Shown here: positions 8,131-18,156 of the stretch, piece by piece
Position numbering within the stretch: position 1 is the stretch's first letter
Layout of the letters: every line of letters begins with the position of its first letter
Translations under genes and position numbers: made by a program
From: Arthrobacter zhangbolii
Lineage (GTDB): Bacteria > Actinomycetota > Actinomycetes > Actinomycetales > Micrococcaceae
Assembly (NCBI RefSeq): GCF_022869865.1
Contig: NZ_CP094984.1
Location: forward strand, 3,286,001-3,350,000
Reading direction: 5' to 3'
DNA: 64,000 bases
Notes under the pieces: generated by a model
Told to the model about the DNA's origin: nothing
The model's database searches: none
What the model saw: the letters and a program-made list of their open reading frames with translations, nothing else

Positions 8131-9522
8131 TCAGAGACCCTTTCCGGGGTTGAGGATGCCCAGCGGATCCAACGCGGTCCGGATGGTGTTCATGACCTCC
8201 AGGGGAACCGCCCCCACTTCCTCCTCCAACCAGTCCCGCTTGAGCAGCCCGATCCCGTGCTCCCCGGTGAGGGTTCCACCCAGCCGCTTGGCCAGGTGGA
8301 ACATCTCCCCCAGCGCAACCTTGGCCGGGCCGGTGGTTACCGAGTCCTCGGGATCCATCACGATCATGGGGTGCAGGTTGCCGTCCGAAGCGTGCGCAAT
8401 GGTGAAGATCCGCACTCCGGTCCGGGCGGAAATATCCTCCAGTCCGGACACCACTTCGGCCAGCCGTCCGCGCGGCACACCAATGTCCCCAATGGAGACC
8501 CGGCCCAGTTTCTCCAGGGACGGGATGGCTTCGCGGCGGGCCGTCATCAGCGCCGCGGCATGTTCGTCATCGACCGCTTTTTCGCAGCTTCCCAGCGGCG
8601 AGACCACATCCATCACCACATCCTGTTCCAGGAAAGCCCCGTACCCGTCGGTCTGCACCAGCAGGAACGCTCCGCCCTTGGCGCGGTAGTCGGTGCCCAT
8701 GGCCATGTCCACGGCTTCCAGCGTGGGTCCGTCCATCAGTTCCATCACCGAGGGCTGGATCCGCGCCGCGACGACGGCGGACGCCGCGCGGGCAGCGGCG
8801 GTGACATCCGGGAAAAACGCCGCCACGGTGGCTGTGTGCACCGGCTGCGGGCGCAGCCGCAGGGTCGCTTCAACCACAACGCCAAGCGTTCCCTCGGAGC
8901 CAATCATCAGGGCGTTCAGGTCATAGCCGCTGACACCCTTGATGGTTTCCCGCCCGGTGCGCAGCTCCCGCCCGTCCGCCAGGATCACCCGCAGGGCCAG
9001 CACGGATTCACGGGTCACCCCGTATTTGGCGCAGCGCATGCCCCCGGCGTTCGTCGCGATGTTCCCGCCGATGCTGCAGATGGCGGTGCTGGCCGGATCC
9101 GGCGCATAGAAAAGTCCGTACTCCGCGGCGGCAGCGTTGAGGTCCGCGTTCAGGACACCGGGCTCCACCACGGCCAGCTGTTCCTCCGGATCGATGCGCA
9201 GGATCCGGTTCATGCCGGAAACGTCCAGCACCAGTTCACCTGCCCGGGAGGAGGATGCCGCCGCCAGGCCGGTACCTGCACCGCGCGGAACCACCGGGAT
9301 CCGGTGCAGGCTGGCCAGGCGGAGGGTGTCTACAACATCCTCAACGGACCGGGCCGCAACCACTCCGTCCGGCAGCGTTTCGGGGACAAAGCCGGAACGG
9401 TCGGTGCTGACCCGCTGCCGGTCCTCTTCCAGAACGGACACCGACGGGAAACCGGCCAGGACGGTGCTGCCGGGGGCGGCGACGGCGTCACCAAGTTCCG
9501 GGTCAAGGGAATGCGTGCTCAC
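8131..9522 (-). CDS. FAD-linked 2-hydroxyacid dehydrogenase (GlcD/D-lactate dehydrogenase type)
   Basis: A 463-residue flavoenzyme of the GlcD/Dld family. The N-terminal PCMH-type FAD domain shows VPRGAGTGLAAASS and SIGGNIATNAGGMRCAKYG; the C-terminal FAD-oxidase domain ends with LTGEHGIGLLKRDW and MNTIRTALDPLGILNPGKG. It should oxidise D-lactate or glycolate and pass electrons to the respiratory chain. It sits 46 bases after the lactate permease gene on the same strand, which favours lactate. The GTG start (9522) has a strong AAGGAGAG site. Confidence 0.88.
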   Translation of the reverse strand: MSTHSLDPELGDAVAAPGSTVLAGFPSVSVLEEDRQRVSTDRSGFVPETLPDGVVAARSVEDVVDTLRLASLHRIPVVPRGAGTGLAAASSSRAGELVLDVSGMNRILRIDPEEQLAVVEPGVLNADLNAAAAEYGLFYAPDPASTAICSIGGNIATNAGGMRCAKYGVTRESVLALRVILADGRELRTGRETIKGVSGYDLNALMIGSEGTLGVVVEATLRLRPQPVHTATVAAFFPDVTAAARAASAVVAARIQPSVMELMDGPTLEAVDMAMGTDYRAKGGAFLLVQTDGYGAFLEQDVVMDVVSPLGSCEKAVDDEHAAALMTARREAIPSLEKLGRVSIGDIGVPRGRLAEVVSGLEDISARTGVRIFTIAHASDGNLHPMIVMDPEDSVTTGPAKVALGEMFHLAKRLGGTLTGEHGIGLLKRDWLEEEVGAVPLEVMNTIRTALDPLGILNPGKGL

Positions 9523-9568
9523 GGGATCTCTCCTTAGGGATCGGGGCTTACTGGGCAGGCGGAGGCGC

Positions 9569-11419
9569 TCAGGGCACCATCCAGCCGAGAATCGAGGTGG
9601 ACTGCAGCCAGATCAGGACGGTAATAAACGCCAGCAGTCCCAAGCTCCAGCCAATGAGTTTGCGCAGCAGCGTCCCTTCCGCCCCTTCCAGCCCGACGGC
9701 GGCGGAGGCGATGGCGAGGTTCTGCAGCGAGAGCATCTTGCCCATCACGCCGGCTGACGAGTTCGCCGCAGCCATCAGCGTGGGCGAGAGCCCGGTCTCA
9801 TTGGCCGCCGCCACCTGCAGGGCACCGAAGAGGGAGTTCGAGGAAGTGTCGGAACCGGTCAGCGCCACACCGATCCAGCCCAGAAGCGGTGAGAGCAGCG
9901 CAAAAAAGCCGCCGGCGGAGGCCAGGGCAACCCCGAGTGTGGTGGTCTGCCCGGACAGGTTCATTACAAAGGACAGCGCCAGCACGGCGCAGACCGTCAG
10001 GATGGTCCAGCGCAGCTGTTTCAGGGTTTCGCCGTAGACGCGGACTCCGCTGCGGGGTGCAATCCGGTACAGGAACATGGTGATGATGCCGGAGAACAGC
10101 AGCAGCGTGCCGGTGGCACGGAGGTGGTCAAAGCGCAGGGTCTGGGCCGCCACCGGTTTGCCGTTGGCGCCGGTGACATCCAGGCCCGGCCAGTGGAAGG
10201 TAGTGCTGCCGATGCTTGTCAGCCAGGTCTTGATGACCGGAATCTGGGCGAGGGAGAAGACGGCAATGATGATCAGGTACGGGGCAATGGCCATCCAGAC
10301 CTCACGCCTGGAGGGGCGTGCGCCAGCCGCCTGTCCCCCGCCGCCCGGGGCGGGGTTTCCCGGGGTTCCGGCGTCCGCGCTGCTTCCGGCGCCCGGGTCA
10401 CCGGCACTGTCGGCACCGACGGCGGTGGCTCCTCCGCTTGCTCCTCCACCTGCTCCTGCAGCCCCTGCCCCGGCCCCGGCGCCCCGCGTCGATCCGGTCA
10501 GGGTATCCGTTCCGGCCCCGGCCTCGGAAACGGCTGCTTCGGCCTTTTCCGCTTCCCGGGTTTCCCCGGTCATGCCGATAATCTCTGCCGGCTGCCAGAC
10601 CCGGAGCATCAACAGGACCGCAATCACCGTCACAACGGCTGCAACAACGTCGGTCAGCTCCACGATGAAGAAGTTTGAGGCCACGAACTGGGCCAACCCG
10701 AACGCCGCTCCGGCCACCAGCGCCACCGGCCAGGTCTGCCGCAGCCCGCGCTTCCCGTCCACCAGGAACACCAGGATCAGCGGAACCACCAGGGCGATGA
10801 AGGGCGTCTGCCGGCCGGTCATGGACGAAAGCTCCTGTAGCGGGATGCCCGTGACACCGTTCAGGGCGATGATGGGTGCCGCCATGGCCCCGAAGGCCAC
10901 CGGGGCGGTGTTTGCGAGCAGAGCAACAACAGCGGATTTCAGCGGCTTCATGCCGGCAGCCATCAGCATGGCGGCCGCAATGGCCACCGGTGCGCCGAAC
11001 CCGGCGAGGGATTCGAGCAGGGCGCCGAAACAGAAGGCAATCAGGATGGAGAGGATGCGCAGGTCATCCGAGATGGACCGGATGGTGCGGCCAAGGATTT
11101 CGAACCACGGGGTGGCGACAGTGAGTTTGTAAATCCACAGGGCGTTGATGAGGATCCAGAGGATCGGGAAGATCGCGTAGAAGGCGCCCAGGCCGGTTGC
11201 CGACAGGACCTGGCCCACCGGCATTTGCCAGCCGACAACCGCCAGGATGATGGACAGTGCCAGGCTGATCAGGGCCGCTTGGTACGCCTTCATCCGGAAC
11301 ACGCCCAGCAGGACGAAAAGGATCAGCAGCGGAAGGGCGGCCAGGATGGCCGAAATGGCCAGGGACCCGGCTACGGGATCGAGCGGTTGCTGGAATGCGG
11401 CGGCTACATGCGTCTTCAC
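9569..11419 (-). CDS. lctP: L-lactate permease (LctP family)
   Basis: A 616-residue multi-helix carrier of the LctP family. Recognisable segments are LLESLAGFGAPVAIAAAML, AAPIIALNGVTGIPLQEL and the C-terminal ANSSAGVMGKMLSLQN. It imports L- or D-lactate and glycolate with protons. A Gly/Ala/Ser-rich, low-complexity stretch of about 90 residues (about 280-370) is inserted between central helices and is not typical of the E. coli protein. The start is GTG 11419 with AGGGAG upstream. The gene heads an operon with the FAD-linked dehydrogenase. Confidence 0.87.
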   Translation of the reverse strand: MKTHVAAAFQQPLDPVAGSLAISAILAALPLLILFVLLGVFRMKAYQAALISLALSIILAVVGWQMPVGQVLSATGLGAFYAIFPILWILINALWIYKLTVATPWFEILGRTIRSISDDLRILSILIAFCFGALLESLAGFGAPVAIAAAMLMAAGMKPLKSAVVALLANTAPVAFGAMAAPIIALNGVTGIPLQELSSMTGRQTPFIALVVPLILVFLVDGKRGLRQTWPVALVAGAAFGLAQFVASNFFIVELTDVVAAVVTVIAVLLMLRVWQPAEIIGMTGETREAEKAEAAVSEAGAGTDTLTGSTRGAGAGAGAAGAGGGASGGATAVGADSAGDPGAGSSADAGTPGNPAPGGGGQAAGARPSRREVWMAIAPYLIIIAVFSLAQIPVIKTWLTSIGSTTFHWPGLDVTGANGKPVAAQTLRFDHLRATGTLLLFSGIITMFLYRIAPRSGVRVYGETLKQLRWTILTVCAVLALSFVMNLSGQTTTLGVALASAGGFFALLSPLLGWIGVALTGSDTSSNSLFGALQVAAANETGLSPTLMAAANSSAGVMGKMLSLQNLAIASAAVGLEGAEGTLLRKLIGWSLGLLAFITVLIWLQSTSILGWMVP

Positions 11420-11721
11420 AAAAACTCCCTTGTTTTTGTTCCCACACCTCTAGGTTTCCCTACCGCTTTTCCTCCGCGCCGCTCTTCCGGCGCGAACTGT
11501 CACAGTGAGGATGGGTCCGACACTAGGCCCGCGCCACCGGCAGGGTCAACGGTTCATCCACCGGCACGCCGACCCGCACATGCCGAAAACCGGCCCGGGG
11601 CAGGCCCAAAGAACGCCCCGCGGAATTTCATCACCGGGGCCAGGGGACTGCGGAGCCGGGGGCAGGGCGCCAGGGAGTTCAGGGGCCACGGAGTACGGGG
11701 GCCAGAGCGCCGCGGCCCGGG
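11420..11721. other. intergenic region upstream of lctP, no gene seen
   Basis: About 300 bases between the lctP start and the ctaD stop. It holds the lctP leader and a short hairpin (CGCGCCG at 11475-11481, CGGCGCG at 11488-11494, six-base loop) about 60 bases before the lctP start, which may attenuate or be a regulator site. The remainder is GC-rich and open in several frames without any codon pattern or ribosome site that would support a gene. Confidence 0.4.
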
Positions 11722-13476
11722 TTACTGCCGCGGATCCGGATTGCGCGGCTCATCGCTACCCATATCAGCGGCTCCAAACAGCTTTTCCACGGGGGAATCG
11801 GTGCCTTCATTGGCCCGCGGCATCAGTTCCGGATGGTGCAGGTCCAGTGCCGGACGCTCCGAGCGGATGCGCGGCAGCGAGGTGAAATTGTGGCGCGGCG
11901 GCGGGCAGGACGTGGCCCATTCAAGGGATCCCCCGAAGCCCCACGGGTCATCCACTTCCACTTTTTTGCCGTGGCGCCAGGTGATGTACACGTTCCAGAA
12001 GAACGGAATCATGGACAGGGCAAGGATGCCGGAGCCGATGGTGGACAGCTGGTTCATGCCGGTGAAGTTGTCCTCCACCAAATAGTCCGCGTAGCGGCGC
12101 GGCATGCCCAGCACGCCCAGCCAGTGCTGGATCAGGAAGGTTGTGTGGAAGCCGATGAACAGGAGCCAGAAGTGGATTTTGCCCAGACGTTCATTGAGCA
12201 TCTTGCCGGTCCACTTGGGCCACCAGAAGTAGAAGCCGGCGAACATTGCGAAGACCACGGTTCCGAAGATGACGTAGTGGAAGTGTGCCACCACGAAGTA
12301 GGTGTCCGAGACATGGAAGTCCAGCGGCGGTGCGGAGAGGATGATGCCGGTCAGGCCGCCGAACAGGAAGGTAATCAGGAAGCCGATGCTCCAGAGCATC
12401 GGCGTCTCAAACGTGATGGATCCCCGCCACATGGTGCCGATCCAGTTGAAGAACTTCACGCCGGTTGGCACCGCGATGAGCATGGTCATAAAGGCGAAGA
12501 ACGGCAGCAGCACGGATCCGGTGACGTACATGTGGTGTGCCCATACGGTCATGGACAGGGCAGCGATGGCAATGGTGGCAAACACCAGCCCCTTGTAGCC
12601 GAAGATCGATTTGCGGCTGAAGACAGGCAGGATCTCGGAGATGATGCCGAAGAACGGCAGCGCAATGATGTACACCTCGGGGTGGCCGAAGAACCAGAAC
12701 AGGTGCTGCCACAGGATCGAGCCGCCGCGTTCCGGATTGTAGATGTCGGCGCCGAACCGGCGGTCGGCACCGAGGGCGAACAGGGCTGCGGCCAGCGGCG
12801 GGAACGCCATCAGGATCAGGATGGCGGTGACCAGGGTGTTCCAGGTGAAGATCGGCATCCGCCACATGGTCATGCCCGGGGCGCGCAGGCAGATGATGGT
12901 GGTGACGAAGTTGACCGCACCCAAGATGGTGCCGAAGCCGGACAACGCCAGCCCAAAGACCCACAGATCCCCGCCGAGGCCGGGACTGAATGCTGTGTTG
13001 GAAAGCGGGGTATAGGCGGTCCAGCCGAAGGACGCCGCCCCCTGGGGCAGGATGAACCCGGCGAGGGCAATGGTGCTGCCGAAGAGGAAGAACCAGAAGG
13101 CCAGCGCGTTCAGCCGGGGGAACGCCACATCGGGGGCGCCGATCTGCAGCGGCATGATGGCGTTCGCAAACCCGGCGAACAGCGGGGTGGCGAACATCAG
13201 CAGCATGGCTGTGCCGTGCATGGTGAAGAGCTGGTTGTACTGTTCCTTGGTCTGCAGGATCTGCATGCCCGGTTCAAAGAGCTCCATGCGGATGATCAGT
13301 GCCATCACGCCCGCGAGGCAGAAAAAAGTGAATGAGGCGATCAGGTACATGTACCCGATGGTTTTGTGGTCTGTGGAGGTGATCCAGTTGACGACGATGC
13401 GCCCTTTGGAAACCGGAACAACCCGGGGCGCAACATAGGTGCCGTCCGGTTCCGCGGTGTATTTCACTGTCGACAT
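11722..13476 (-). CDS. ctaD: cytochrome c oxidase subunit I (aa3 type)
   Basis: A 584-residue haem-copper oxidase core subunit with twelve helices. Ligands are visible: His87 ([10 protein letters not shown]) for haem a, His265-Pro-Glu-Val-Tyr269 and His314-His315 for CuB, and His398 and His400 (VVAHFHYV) for haem a3/haem a. Glu267 of the HPEVYI motif marks the A1 type. It catalyses oxygen reduction coupled to proton pumping. I start it at ATG 13476 ([12 protein letters not shown], with GGGGAT before it); the longer frame to 13614 adds an unconserved Arg-rich stretch. No ctaC, ctaE or ctaF is adjacent. Confidence 0.92.
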   Translation of the reverse strand: MSTVKYTAEPDGTYVAPRVVPVSKGRIVVNWITSTDHKTIGYMYLIASFTFFCLAGVMALIIRMELFEPGMQILQTKEQYNQLFTMHGTAMLLMFATPLFAGFANAIMPLQIGAPDVAFPRLNALAFWFFLFGSTIALAGFILPQGAASFGWTAYTPLSNTAFSPGLGGDLWVFGLALSGFGTILGAVNFVTTIICLRAPGMTMWRMPIFTWNTLVTAILILMAFPPLAAALFALGADRRFGADIYNPERGGSILWQHLFWFFGHPEVYIIALPFFGIISEILPVFSRKSIFGYKGLVFATIAIAALSMTVWAHHMYVTGSVLLPFFAFMTMLIAVPTGVKFFNWIGTMWRGSITFETPMLWSIGFLITFLFGGLTGIILSAPPLDFHVSDTYFVVAHFHYVIFGTVVFAMFAGFYFWWPKWTGKMLNERLGKIHFWLLFIGFHTTFLIQHWLGVLGMPRRYADYLVEDNFTGMNQLSTIGSGILALSMIPFFWNVYITWRHGKKVEVDDPWGFGGSLEWATSCPPPRHNFTSLPRIRSERPALDLHHPELMPRANEGTDSPVEKLFGAADMGSDEPRNPDPRQ

Positions 13477-13692
13477 GGATCTATCCCCATCAGCCGTTGG
13501 GTACTGCCCTGCCAGAAACGTTTCAGACCGTGTGCTTCGTATCGTAGGGCGGCCGCGGGCTGCCCGCCAGACCCCCGGCCCTTCGGGACGGCTCCGCGCA
13601 GCCAATGGCTTCACGGGTTTTCACCGCGGGCAGGGAACGAGCGGAAGGTCCCGGTGGTGCACCGCCTGCGGACGGCAGGGCAGAATCAAGTC

Positions 13693-14481
13693 ATGGACAA
13701 GGACACGCACAACATCCCACCAGGTGCCGCTGGCGCCACGCCCCGCACCGCTGTGGTTACCGGCGCCGGATCCGGTATTGGGCGGGCAACCGCGCAGGCG
13801 TTCCTGGCAGCAGGCTACCGGGTGGTGCTTGCGGGCCGGCGGGAGGCTGAGCTGCAGGAAACTGCTGCCGGCCACCCGGAGGCGCTGGTGATGCCCACCG
13901 ACGTCACCGTGCCCGACGACGTCGAACGGCTGTTCGCTGCCGCCGCCGGAACCTTCGGGCGGGTGGATGTGCTGTTCAACAATGCCGGGGTCTTCGGGCC
14001 CACCGGCAGCATTGACGAACTGAGCATTGAGGATTGGAACCGGACCCTGGCGGTCAATGTCACGGGCACCATGCTGTGCGCCGCCGTGGCGGTACGGCAC
14101 ATGAAGGCACAGACACCCCGTGGCGGACGGATCATCAATAACGGTTCCATCTCGGCCCACACTCCCCGCCCGCTCTCCGCGGCGTACACCGCCACGAAGC
14201 ACGCTGTGACCGGACTAACGAAGTCCATCGATCTGGACGGCAGGCCCTACGGCATCACCTGCGGGCAGATCGACATCGGCAACGCCGCCACCGAACTGCT
14301 CAGCGGGATCAGCAGCGGCCAGGGCGCACTTCAGGCCAACGGCACCACATCGGTGGAGCCGTCATTCCCGGTGGAGGAAGCGGCCGCGGCGGTGCTCTTT
14401 ATGGCGTCGGCACCCGCCTCCGCGAACGTCCGTTCCCTGGTGGTTACGGCATCGGGGATGCCGTTCGGCGGCCGCGGCTAA
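13693..14481 (+). CDS. short-chain dehydrogenase/reductase
   Basis: A 262-residue classical SDR. It has the nucleotide-binding [10 protein letters not shown] motif, NNAG in [10 protein letters not shown], a catalytic Ser in [11 protein letters not shown], and Tyr-x-x-x-Lys in [10 protein letters not shown]. The start is ATG 13693, from which the usual short N-terminal tail precedes the Rossmann fold; longer in-frame extension upstream is non-conserved. Substrate unknown. It stands alone between the divergent ctaD and the convergent ChaB-like gene, five bases from the latter's stop. Confidence 0.87.
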   Translation: MDKDTHNIPPGAAGATPRTAVVTGAGSGIGRATAQAFLAAGYRVVLAGRREAELQETAAGHPEALVMPTDVTVPDDVERLFAAAAGTFGRVDVLFNNAGVFGPTGSIDELSIEDWNRTLAVNVTGTMLCAAVAVRHMKAQTPRGGRIINNGSISAHTPRPLSAAYTATKHAVTGLTKSIDLDGRPYGITCGQIDIGNAATELLSGISSGQGALQANGTTSVEPSFPVEEAAAAVLFMASAPASANVRSLVVTASGMPFGGRG

Positions 14482-14486
14482 GCGAA

Positions 14487-14909
14487 TCAGTCTTTGCGGG
14501 CTTTCCGTGTTTCGCTCGCGTTGGCCTTTTGCAGGGCGTCCACCAGTTCGTCCTTGGTCATCTTGGAACGGCCGGAGATTTCCAGCTTGGAGGCCAGCTC
14601 GTAGAGGTGTTCCTTGGAGGCGTTGGCATCCACACCGCCTGCCGTGTCCTTGGAGGATCCCCGCCCTTCGGCCGCCCTGGCATCGGAGGGGCCCTTCCCT
14701 TCCTTTTCCTCCCAGTGGTCACCCACCTTTTCATGGGTGTGCTTCAGCGAGGCGTAGGCAGTACGCGCGGCCCGCTCGGCGTCGTCGTACTCCTCCATGG
14801 CGGAGTCATACGTCTTTGCGAACGTGTCCTGCGCCTTTTTGTCCGAGCGCTGCAGGGTGGAGGGCAGTTCGTCCTTGATCGGCGAACCGCTCTTTCCGGT
14901 CTTAGGCAT
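14487..14909 (-). CDS. ChaB/Rho N-terminal domain fusion protein
   Basis: A 140-residue hydrophilic protein. The N-terminal half (about 10-65) matches a ChaB-like domain (LPSTLQRSDKKAQDTFAKTYDSAMEEY, with the helix AARTAYASLKHTH). A linker rich in Gly, Lys and Asp follows, and the C-terminal 35 residues (KEHLYELASKLEISGRSKMTKDELVDALQ, split here around residue 115) form a SAP/Rho-N-like nucleic-acid-binding helix-extended-helix. The function is unknown; the fusion recurs in actinobacteria and is often considered stress-associated. Convergent with the SDR gene. Confidence 0.78.
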   Translation of the reverse strand: MPKTGKSGSPIKDELPSTLQRSDKKAQDTFAKTYDSAMEEYDDAERAARTAYASLKHTHEKVGDHWEEKEGKGPSDARAAEGRGSSKDTAGGVDANASKEHLYELASKLEISGRSKMTKDELVDALQKANASETRKARKD

Positions 14910-15050
14910 TTCGGACCTCCGTGCTCTCCGGTCGCCCGTTTCCGTGTGTCATGCCGTTCCTTCCGGTCCGTCGCTGCCAGGGGTTCTTCCGGTTTTACCA
15001 CCGGAGAATCGGACGCCTCAAGCCTCTGCACGCGGCTCGCCCCGAACATT

Positions 15051-16628
15051 TCAGGCGTTGGCCTGGGCCTCTTTGATGTCCTCTTCATCGATGCCGAGCA
15101 CCTCCAGCTTGCCGCTCCGGCGGTCCGCCAGGTACTGCTTCATTTCCCGCTTGATCACCGGCAGGAGGAGGTAGACACCCAGCAGGTTCACAAAGGCGCA
15201 GACAAACAGTGCCGCATCCGCAAAGCTGATGACCTGGCTGAAGGACAGCACGCACCCGGCCACCGTGAACGTCAGGAAAATGACCTTATAGGTGACTTCC
15301 CGGCGACGCCCGCGGCCAAAAAGGTACTCCCAGGATTTGAGTCCGTAATAGGACCAGGTGATCAGGGTGGAGTAGGCGAACAGGGCCACGGCTATGGAGA
15401 GGACAACAGGGAACCACGGCAGCGCGGTGGCGAAGGCGTCCGAGGTGAGGATGACGCCATCGGGAGCATCGCCACCGCCCTGCACCTGGTCAATTCCGGC
15501 CTGCAGGCTGGGAGTCGAGGCCATGATGATGGTCAGGGCGGTCATGGTGCAGATAAGGACCGTATCCACCAGTGGCTCGAACATGGCCACGAAGCCCTCA
15601 CTGACCGGGCGGCGGGTTTTGACCGCCGAGTGCGCGATGGCCGCGGATCCGACGCCCGCCTCGTTGGAGAAGGACGCGCGCTGGAAGCCGACAATCATGA
15701 CGCCGATGATGCCGCCGGCGAAACCTTCGGGACGGAAAGCACCCTCGAAGATGGCCCCAAACGCCGCCGGCACATTCTCGATATTCACAATGATGACGAA
15801 CAGGCACGCCAGGATGTAGACCGCACTCATGGCGGGGACCAGCTTGGAGGTGGTGGCACCGATGGATTTGATGCCGCCCAGGATCACCACCGCCACCAGG
15901 GCGGCCAGGATCAGGCCGAAGATCAAGGCTCCGCCCGCGCTGCCCAGGAGCCCGTCATCACCCCCGGTGACATTCTGGATCTGCGCGAAAGTCTGGTTGG
16001 CCTGGAACATGTTGCCGCCGGCGATACCGAAGATCAGGATGGCCACGGCAAACACGCCGGTGAGGATCTTGGCCGGCCAGCTGCCGAAGCGGGCGAACGC
16101 CACCGGCAGGTATTTGAACGGCCCGCCGCTGATGGAGCCGTCGGCATGCACTTCGCGGTATTTCACGCCCAGTGTGCATTCGGCGAACTTCGTTGCCATG
16201 CCCAGCAGGCCAGCCAGGATCATCCAGAGGGTTGCTCCCGGCCCGCCCAGGGCCATGGCCGCGCCAACGCCGGCAATGTTGCCCAGGCCCACGGTGCCGG
16301 ACAGCGCCGAAGTCAGTGCCTGGAAATGCGGCACTTCCCCGGGGTCCTCTTTCGAGGAGAACTTCCCGCGGACCACTTCCACCGCCACTTTTAGTCCGCG
16401 GAACTGGATGAAGCCGAAATAGATGCTGAAGACTATTCCGGCACCGATCAGCCAGGCGACCACCACGGGAAAGCTGAAGTCACCGATGCTGACCGGAAAA
16501 AACACGATCGCCGAGAAAACCGCGGTAATCGGTTCGAAGAAGGAATTGACGGCGGCATCCACAGACCCGAGCCATCCGACTTCCTCCGACGCCGGTGCCA
16601 TCGGAACTGCCCGTGCTGCACTCATCAA
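15051..16628 (-). CDS. sodium:alanine/glycine symporter (AGCS/AlsT family)
   Basis: A 525-residue secondary carrier of the AGCS family. Signature segments include GTVGLGNIAGVGAAMALGGPGA, FSNEAGVGSAAIAHSAVKTR and LITWSYYGLKSWEYLFGR, with about ten hydrophobic helices. It imports alanine or glycine with Na+. It lies 104 bases downstream of the serine deaminase gene on the same strand, in line with the amino-acid operon but with its own AT-rich upstream sequence (16640-16700) that could hold a promoter. Confidence 0.9.
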   Translation of the reverse strand: MMSAARAVPMAPASEEVGWLGSVDAAVNSFFEPITAVFSAIVFFPVSIGDFSFPVVVAWLIGAGIVFSIYFGFIQFRGLKVAVEVVRGKFSSKEDPGEVPHFQALTSALSGTVGLGNIAGVGAAMALGGPGATLWMILAGLLGMATKFAECTLGVKYREVHADGSISGGPFKYLPVAFARFGSWPAKILTGVFAVAILIFGIAGGNMFQANQTFAQIQNVTGGDDGLLGSAGGALIFGLILAALVAVVILGGIKSIGATTSKLVPAMSAVYILACLFVIIVNIENVPAAFGAIFEGAFRPEGFAGGIIGVMIVGFQRASFSNEAGVGSAAIAHSAVKTRRPVSEGFVAMFEPLVDTVLICTMTALTIIMASTPSLQAGIDQVQGGGDAPDGVILTSDAFATALPWFPVVLSIAVALFAYSTLITWSYYGLKSWEYLFGRGRRREVTYKVIFLTFTVAGCVLSFSQVISFADAALFVCAFVNLLGVYLLLPVIKREMKQYLADRRSGKLEVLGIDEEDIKEAQANA

Positions 16629-16732
16629 TCGAACCTCGGTTTTCAGTAAGCATGCTGTCGAAGGGACACCATAGCCTTACTTAAAACACGGATGTTAGAC
16701 AAATCACATCAGCCGGACGCAGCGCGCAGCGG

Positions 16733-18148
16733 TCAGCACTCCACCACGTTGACGGCGAGTCCGCCGAGGGCGGTTTCCTTGTACTTCGAACTCATGTCGC
16801 GGCCGGTTTCGCGCATGGTCACAATAACTTCGTCCAGCGAAACACGGTGGTCGCCGTCGCCCCAGAGCGCCATCTTTGCCGCGTTCACGGCCTTTGCCGC
16901 TCCGATGGCGTTGCGTTCGATGCAGGGCACCTGCACGAGTCCGCCAATCGGGTCACAGGTCAGGCCCAGGTTGTGTTCCATGGCGATTTCGGCGGCATTT
17001 TCCACCTGCTCCGGACTGCCGCCGAGGATCTCGGCCAGACCGGCGGCCGCCATGGACGACGCCGAACCCACTTCGCCCTGGCACCCCACCTCAGCACCGG
17101 AGATGGAGGCCTGCTCCTTGTACAGCACGCCCACGGCACCCGCTGCGAGCAGGAACCGGACCACCACGTCGTCGCGCTGTTCGGGCGTGGCGTTTTCCAT
17201 TCCGGGACCGTAGTGGGTGGCGTAGAACATTACCGCGGGAATGATGCCTGCGGCACCGTTGGTGGGTGCGGTGACTACCCGGCCGCCGGAGGCGTTTTCC
17301 TCGTTCACGGCCAGCGCCACCAGGTTCACCCATTCCTGCCAGAACTTCGGATCACGGTTGGGGTCTTCAGCGCGCAGCCGGGTGTGCCAGGCGGGGGCAC
17401 GACGGCGGACCTTCAGCCCGCCGGGGAGCAGGCCCGTGCGGCGGATCGCGGAGTTTTTGCACTCCTCCATGACGTCGCGGATGTGCAGCAGGCCGGCACG
17501 GATGTCCTCTTCGCTCCGGGCGGCCTTCTCATTGGCCAGCATGACTTCGCTGATGCTCAGGCCGTTTTCGGTACAGTGCCGCAGCAGCCCGGCAGCGGTG
17601 CGGAACGGATACGGCAGCTCGGACTTGCTGGCTTCCAGCTCCAGGGCCGCTGCCCGTTCCTCGCCCTCGCGAACAATGAACCCGCCGCCCACGGAGAAGA
17701 ATGTTTCGGCGTGCAGCACTGATCCGTCCCCGGCCATGGCCGCGAACTTCATGCCGTTGGTGTGCCGGGGCAGCACCGTCAGTGGGTGCAGGACAATATC
17801 CGCCTCGCCGTATTCCAGCGGGCGGGCGACGGCGCCGGGCACCTCGCTGCAGAGCTGCAGTTTGCGGGTGGCCTCGATGTCGGCGAGCCGCTCCTCCACC
17901 TGTTCCGGCAGGATCAGTTCGGGGGCGAAGCCTTCCAGTCCCAGCAGCACGGCGGTCATGGTGCCGTGGCCGCGGCCGGTCGCCGCGAGGGACCCGTACA
18001 GGTCCACGCGGAGGCCGGCCACGGAATCCAGGATGCCGGCGTCCACCAGTTCACCCGCGAACACGGCAGCGGCACGCATCGGACCCACGGTATGCGAGCT
18101 CGACGGGCCGATGCCCACGGTAAACAGATCAAAAACGCCGACAGCCAT
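16733..18148 (-). CDS. sdaA: L-serine ammonia-lyase, iron-sulfur type, single chain
   Basis: A 471-residue serine deaminase converting L-serine to pyruvate and ammonia. The N-terminal beta domain contains the [15 protein letters not shown] motif; the alpha domain has [32 protein letters not shown] and [17 protein letters not shown], which carry the cysteines for the oxygen-labile [4Fe-4S] cluster. It starts eight bases after the glyA stop, so it is the last gene of the gcvH-glyA-sdaA run and links glycine-derived serine to pyruvate. Confidence 0.93.
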   Translation of the reverse strand: MAVGVFDLFTVGIGPSSSHTVGPMRAAAVFAGELVDAGILDSVAGLRVDLYGSLAATGRGHGTMTAVLLGLEGFAPELILPEQVEERLADIEATRKLQLCSEVPGAVARPLEYGEADIVLHPLTVLPRHTNGMKFAAMAGDGSVLHAETFFSVGGGFIVREGEERAAALELEASKSELPYPFRTAAGLLRHCTENGLSISEVMLANEKAARSEEDIRAGLLHIRDVMEECKNSAIRRTGLLPGGLKVRRRAPAWHTRLRAEDPNRDPKFWQEWVNLVALAVNEENASGGRVVTAPTNGAAGIIPAVMFYATHYGPGMENATPEQRDDVVVRFLLAAGAVGVLYKEQASISGAEVGCQGEVGSASSMAAAGLAEILGGSPEQVENAAEIAMEHNLGLTCDPIGGLVQVPCIERNAIGAAKAVNAAKMALWGDGDHRVSLDEVIVTMRETGRDMSSKYKETALGGLAVNVVEC

Positions 18149-18156
18149 CGGGTGTC

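Noticed and set aside
11833-13335. Plus-strand frame of 500 codons
   Set aside because: Antisense to ctaD; His/Gly/Gln-rich shadow.
13477-13614. N-terminal extension of ctaD
   Set aside because: The added 46 residues are Arg/Pro-rich and unlike any subunit I; ATG 13476 has GGGGAT upstream.
14529-16394. Plus-strand frame of 621 codons
   Set aside because: Antisense to the AGCS symporter and ChaB-like genes; no ribosome site or known domain.
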